Shown here one piece after another: positions 5,035 through 8,302 of a stretch of 8,302 nt of DNA. Position 1 is the first letter of the stretch; each line of letters starts with the position of its first letter. The position numbers and the translations under genes were made by a program. The stretch covers positions 227 through 8,528 of the forward strand of contig DIZZ01000021.1 of the NCBI GenBank assembly GCA_002428045.1. Direction: 5' to 3'. This stretch comes from Verrucomicrobia bacterium UBA6015 (GTDB lineage: Bacteria > Verrucomicrobiota > Kiritimatiellia > UBA8416). The notes below the pieces were generated by a model. It made no database searches and had not been told where the DNA came from. It saw nothing but the letters and a program-made list of their open reading frames with translations.

Positions 5035-6567
5035 TCAGCGGGATTGTTGCTTTTCAAGCATTTTGCGGCCTTTGTCGGTCAGGCGGTATTTCTGGAGGCG
5101 GCTGGTGGGTTTGTCGGGGATGGTGCGCTCGATGACCCCGGCATCTATCAGAGGCAAGAGGTAGTTGGTTTGGAACGTCTTCCAGTGCTTCATGCCAAGC
5201 GCAGACATGATCGCTTTGGCAGATTGCGGTTGTCCCTTACAGCAAGTCGCGACTTGTGCGGTGACTTGTGCGGTGACTTGTGCGGTGACTTGTGCGGTGA
5301 CTTCACCTGCGACTTGCGGGGTGACTTGTGGGGTATCTTGGTCGGTGACTTGCGGGGTCTTGCGGCGGATGGTGGTAACCCAGACGCCGGAGTCGAGGTG
5401 GATTTCGGGTTCCGGCAATCCGGCGTCGCGGCAGCGCTGGATCATGTCGCGGATGCCGGTACCCATGCGCTCGATGTATTTGGTGAGATAGAGCGGTTCG
5501 GCGATGAGCGGATTCGCGGGTACCGAGTGGTGTGGTTTCCTGAGCTTTTCGAGCGTTAGCCCGGGCGGCATGTGTCCGGGGTTCCAGACTTCGAGGCGGT
5601 CCTTGAACAGCATCACTTGCACGCTTGCATTGCTGGTATAGTCGCGATGGCAAACGGCATTGACGATGGCCTCGGCGACGACCTCTTGCGGAATCTCGTA
5701 GGCGGTGGGGACTTGCGCCCCCTGCGAACGGTCGCCGGTCCAGAGATCGATCTTGGACAGGACAAAGTCCTTGGCCTGCTCGATGAGTTCAAAGGCGGTG
5801 CCCTTGTAGACTTGATAGGATGGGATTGGTTTTTCGACCTCGAAGCCGTGGAAGTGGGCGCACCTGACCTCGGATGAGATCAGGAAGCGCTGCGGTTTGC
5901 GGGCAAATAGCAGGACGGCGGCATGGGTTGGACGGCCTTTGTCCAGCAGGTTGAGATGGGCAAGCACTTCTTCCGGCGGAGTGTTTTCCGCCAGTGGGAA
6001 ACTGCGGCCGCGGCGGGCAAGGCCCAAAAAGCGGGAAACGCGGTCGAGATCAAGATCCTCCAAGGTTGCATTGCGGCAGGCGGTGGCATCGAAGGGCGTA
6101 AAGCGGATCAGCTCGCGTTCCTCCAGCAGCTTGATCAAGCTGGCATAAACAGCGGCGATCAACTCCTCGGCAGAGTTCACGCGGCGGCGTATCAGCCCGG
6201 CGCCAGCCTCGGCTATCAGCGCCTGCATTCGGGGGTGGCGTTGGGAATCGTCGTTACCCTTGATGAAGACGAGCCTGGTCTTGCCGAATTCCGTCGCCTT
6301 ACGGAATTCGCGGTGGGTAGGCGAAAGGCTATCGGCATCCTGCCATCCGTATTCGCTTCCGAAGATACCCATATAGATGTCGCTGCGCTCCACCTCCTCC
6401 AGATAGCAGGCATCGGCACGGCGATCGGCCGCCGGCATATCCTCGAAAAGGAAGACCTCGAAAAACCGGCGCAACAAGGCATCCCCCTGCAGGTAGTCCC
6501 GCAGAGCTGCCCGTTCTTCCGCCAGTTCCTTCTGGACGCTGCTGATAAATATCCGGATTGGTTCCAT
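5035..6567 (-). CDS. DUF4062 and RecG-like/HATPase_c_4 regulator-type protein
   Basis: This 510-residue protein begins with a DUF4062 domain, MEPIRIFISSVQKELAEERA, continuing through SDIYMGIFGSEYG (62-74) and SPTHREFRKA (82-91). From about residue 165 it follows the pattern of RecG-like ATP-binding proteins (HATPase_c_4): PTHAAVLLFARKPQ (213-226), EIPQEVVAEAIVNAVCHRDY (291-310) with the nucleotide-binding Asn303, DRLEVWNPG (323-331) and MGTGIRDM (368-375). Residues 404-439 are nine tetrapeptides of the TPQV/TAQV type. The last 70 residues look like a winged helix ending in YRLTDKGRKML. In most relatives the N-terminal domain is AlbA_2; here DUF4062 takes its place. A role as an ATP-sensing DNA-binding regulator is likely. 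The start has no ribosome-binding site but lies close behind a strong promoter. Confidence 0.85.
   Translation of the reverse strand: MEPIRIFISSVQKELAEERAALRDYLQGDALLRRFFEVFLFEDMPAADRRADACYLEEVERSDIYMGIFGSEYGWQDADSLSPTHREFRKATEFGKTRLVFIKGNDDSQRHPRMQALIAEAGAGLIRRRVNSAEELIAAVYASLIKLLEERELIRFTPFDATACRNATLEDLDLDRVSRFLGLARRGRSFPLAENTPPEEVLAHLNLLDKGRPTHAAVLLFARKPQRFLISSEVRCAHFHGFEVEKPIPSYQVYKGTAFELIEQAKDFVLSKIDLWTGDRSQGAQVPTAYEIPQEVVAEAIVNAVCHRDYTSNASVQVMLFKDRLEVWNPGHMPPGLTLEKLRKPHHSVPANPLIAEPLYLTKYIERMGTGIRDMIQRCRDAGLPEPEIHLDSGVWVTTIRRKTPQVTDQDTPQVTPQVAGEVTAQVTAQVTAQVTAQVATCCKGQPQSAKAIMSALGMKHWKTFQTNYLLPLIDAGVIERTIPDKPTSRLQKYRLTDKGRKMLEKQQSR
5251..5358 (-). repeat. Nine 12-base units encoding the TPQV/TAQV linker
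   Basis: On the plus strand the unit is GACTTGTGCGGT. Four identical copies stand in a row at 5251-5298, followed by five diverged copies to 5358. On the coding strand they give TPQV, TDQD, TPQV, TPQV, AGEV and four TAQV. The identical copies point to recent slippage; the number of units is a multiple of three bases, so changes keep the frame. Confidence 0.9.
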
Positions 6568-6580
6568 ATCGCGGTGTATG

Positions 6581-6608
6581 CTTATATCACAATCCAGAGG
6601 ATTGTGAA
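6581..6608 (-). promoter_or_regulatory. Promoter of the DUF4062 gene with a perfect palindrome between -35 and -10
   Basis: On the minus strand, TTCACA (6608-6603) and TATAAG (6586-6581) match the -35 and -10 consensus in five of six bases each, with a 16-base spacer. TCACAATCC (6587-6595) and GGATTGTGA (6599-6607) are a perfect 9+9 inverted repeat around AGA that fills the spacer and most of the -35. A protein bound there would block polymerase. Transcription would start about seven bases before the ATG at 6567, giving an almost leaderless mRNA and explaining the missing ribosome-binding site. Confidence 0.65.
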
Positions 6609-6617
6609 GGTTTCTTT

Positions 6618-6646
6618 ACCCTGTCCATCCTGTTAATTCTGTCGAA
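6618..6646 (+). repeat. Short CTGTCCATCCTGTTAATTCTGTC-type phrase in the intergenic region
   Basis: The 113-base gap between the fucosidase stop and the DUF4062 start holds three CTGT-centred units about 10 to 11 bases apart (CTGTCCATC, CTGTTAATT, CTGTCG). From memory, tandem AACAGGAT phrases like this are dispersed in genomes of the Verrucomicrobiota/Planctomycetota kind. A further half site ATTGTGT (6661-6667) resembles one arm of the promoter palindrome. No terminator is visible. Confidence 0.3.
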
Positions 6647-6680
6647 ATGGTCACCTAAAGATTGTGTCATAATGGCCAAG

Positions 6681-8302
6681 TTATAAGCAAGGGTGCAGCT
6701 GCCCGATCGGGGTGAGTGACACCTTGGCAATCGAAATCGCGGCCGCGTCCTTGATATCCAAAGCCTTGAGCTTCAACAAGGCAGGGCCGGCTTTGGCGAT
6801 CTCCACCACGCCCAGGCATTCCGTGCGGAAACGCAGGCGGTTAGCGTGCTTGTTACCGGTGCAGAATACCGGGAAGCGCCAGCTGGTTGCACCCAGCGTC
6901 AGCTCGAACTCGGACGCATCCCCCTCGGGAAGGCAATCGTACTCGAGGCTGAGGTTGAAAAGACCCTTGCCCAGGGCGTTGAAATGCCACTCGATGACGC
7001 TACCGGTAACGATTTGGTGCACGACATGGGCGTGGTGCCAGTCACCGAATTTTTCCATCCAGGACTTCTTCCTGGTGGCGCAATCCGTCAGTTTGGCAAA
7101 CGGGGCCTGGAGCTGATTCGGCAGGTCGGAATAGACCGAGAAGGCGGTCGCCGCGCACGTGATGCCCCCTGGCATATCCAGCGCGATCACGGTGTGGGGT
7201 TGTTCAGGTGCCAGACTGGGGATGGTGATGGCGATCATGCCCTTTTTACGGGAAACCACAAGGCGCTTGCCGGTTGAAAGAATACTCGCCTTCTTGACCG
7301 TGCCCTTGATGCCGGGAACCAGGAGGGTGCCCCCGGTGGGCCAGTTCAGGATATGCAGGTAGAGCTTGCCCGGCTTGACCGTGGTGACGCCCCAGGCCTG
7401 GGCGGGGATGGGCGAGCGGGTCGTCTCGTAGACCGCCTCGCCGTTGCGTTTGAGCCAGGCGCCCGCCCGGCGAAGGATCTCGGCGGATTCCTCGGGGATG
7501 ACCCCTTTGCCGGTGGGCCCGACGTTGAGCAGGTAGGTTCCCCCAAGACTGGCCACCCGGACCAGGCGGGAGAGCAGCTCGGCCGGGCTCTTCCAGTGGT
7601 GGTCATTGACGGAGTAGGCCCAGGTGTCGTTGTGCGTATCACAGGTTTCCCATAGTCCCTCGCGACCGGTGATTGGGACCTCCTGGTCGCCCAGGCTTGA
7701 GTAATCCCCGAGGCCGTTGCCGATGCGGCTGTTGATGAGGCACTTCGGTTGCAGCCGGCGGATCAGCGCCTGGAGTTCCTCGCAGGCCTGCCGGGTAATG
7801 CTGCCGGGGGTATCAAACCAGATGAGCGCGATCTCGCCGTAGTGGGTGAGGAGCTCGGTAATTTGCGGGATGGCTTTGCCGTGAAGATAACGGTTGAAAT
7901 CCTTGTCCGGCACCTGCTCCTGGCTGAACTCCCAGTCATTACCGGCGGCATCCCGTTCGTGCCAGTCTAAAAACTGCGAGTAGTAGAAGCCCAGGCCCAG
8001 CCCGTGCTTCTTGCAGGCGGCGGCGAGCTCGGCGATGGGATCGCGCTTGAAGGGCGTGGCGTCCACGATGTTGAAGGGGCTGGCCTCCGATTTGAACATG
8101 GCGAAGCCCTCGTGATGCTTGCTGGTGAGAACCAGATAGCGCATGCCTGCCGCCTTGGCAAGCTTGGCCCAGGCATCGGCGTTGAAGCCGGTGGGATTGA
8201 ACCGGGCCGCCAGCGTTTCGTATTGTGCGACGGGAATCTTTGCACGGCGCATCAACCACTCGGATATGCCGTGCCAAGGGGTGCCGTCCCACACGCCGCC
8301 CG
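6681..8302 (-). CDS. GH29 alpha-L-fucosidase, N-terminus beyond the window
   Basis: At least 537 residues are visible. The frame is open to the window edge with GG before VWDGTPWHGISEW; a GTG at 8294 is an internal Val, since in this family the segment follows HWGxYxxPGG. LTSKHHEGFAMFKS (visible residues 56-69) is the conserved substrate-site block of GH29. IALIWFDTPG (155-164) carries the expected nucleophile, Asp161 (codon 7814-7812). GGTYLLNVGPTGKGVIP is the typical end of the barrel. Beyond about residue 310 come beta-rich domains ending in an about 150-residue region that may be a carbohydrate-binding sandwich. The enzyme would release alpha-linked fucose from glycans by a retaining mechanism. 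A signal peptide would be off the window. It has a separate promoter context from the next gene. Confidence 0.92.
   Translation of the reverse strand, partial: GGVWDGTPWHGISEWLMRRAKIPVAQYETLAARFNPTGFNADAWAKLAKAAGMRYLVLTSKHHEGFAMFKSEASPFNIVDATPFKRDPIAELAAACKKHGLGLGFYYSQFLDWHERDAAGNDWEFSQEQVPDKDFNRYLHGKAIPQITELLTHYGEIALIWFDTPGSITRQACEELQALIRRLQPKCLINSRIGNGLGDYSSLGDQEVPITGREGLWETCDTHNDTWAYSVNDHHWKSPAELLSRLVRVASLGGTYLLNVGPTGKGVIPEESAEILRRAGAWLKRNGEAVYETTRSPIPAQAWGVTTVKPGKLYLHILNWPTGGTLLVPGIKGTVKKASILSTGKRLVVSRKKGMIAITIPSLAPEQPHTVIALDMPGGITCAATAFSVYSDLPNQLQAPFAKLTDCATRKKSWMEKFGDWHHAHVVHQIVTGSVIEWHFNALGKGLFNLSLEYDCLPEGDASEFELTLGATSWRFPVFCTGNKHANRLRFRTECLGVVEIAKAGPALLKLKALDIKDAAAISIAKVSLTPIGQLHPCL

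Noticed and set aside
5923..6636. Open frame of 237 codons on the plus strand
   Set aside because: It lies opposite the well-supported DUF4062 gene, whose motifs are on the minus strand, and crosses its promoter. It is a shadow of GC-rich coding sequence.
8292..8294. GTG as start of the fucosidase
   Set aside because: The frame stays open to the window edge with Gly-Gly before it, and the residues are internal to the conserved GH29 barrel; the true start is off the window.
1..8302. CRISPR array, tRNA or rRNA genes
   Set aside because: No regularly spaced repeats beyond the coding 12-base units and the two 22-base copies were seen, and no tRNA- or rRNA-like sequence was recognised on either strand.

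Overview
The window is 8302 bases and every gene except one is on the minus strand, so it is best read from right to left. The glycosidase content (a GH29 alpha-L-fucosidase), the medium to high GC, and short tandem phrases of the AACAGGAT type between genes suggest an environmental bacterium, possibly of the Planctomycetota-Verrucomicrobiota-Kiritimatiellota kind. That assignment is an inference; no rRNA or other taxonomic marker is present.

Layout, right to left. (1) 8302-6681: a GH29 alpha-L-fucosidase whose first exported or N-terminal part lies beyond the window edge. (2) 6567-5035: a 510-residue regulator-like protein with an N-terminal DUF4062 domain, a RecG-like/HATPase_c_4 ATP-binding core, a nine-unit TxQV tetrapeptide linker and a C-terminal winged-helix-like region. 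It has a clear promoter with a perfect 9+9 palindrome between -35 and -10 and appears nearly leaderless. (3) 5034-4787: an intergenic stretch with a 22-base direct repeat and no supported gene. (4) 4775-2938: a complete 1838-base IS4-family insertion sequence. It is bounded by 18-base inverted repeats (16/18) and flanked by a perfect 11-base duplication of the form GGG(N5)CCC. It carries a DDE transposase and a divergent 111-residue DUF6788-like gene, and both stop codons touch the terminal repeats. (5) 2804-1791: a WYL-domain transcription regulator with a 9+9 inverted repeat upstream of its start. (6) 1762-1: directly downstream, a dynamin-like large GTPase read in pieces. The first piece holds the P-loop and a hydrophobic segment. 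The second starts in an ATGA overlap and holds the DVPG motif. The frame then continues openly past a TGA to the window edge.

The most interesting unit is the WYL regulator plus dynamin-like GTPase pair. WYL proteins often control anti-phage operons, and bacterial dynamin-like proteins occur in defence systems, so this is a plausible regulated membrane-active defence locus. The GTPase is interrupted twice (a frame change at 1136-1139 and a TGA at 216-218), so it is either a decaying gene or a genuinely split, recoded protein; the sequence alone cannot settle which. The IS lies 133 bases upstream of the WYL start, points its transposase toward it, and may have separated the pair from former upstream sequence. 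The DUF4062 protein next door also belongs to a class of regulators found in accessory islands, so positions 1-6608 read as an accessory island next to a carbohydrate-degradation gene.
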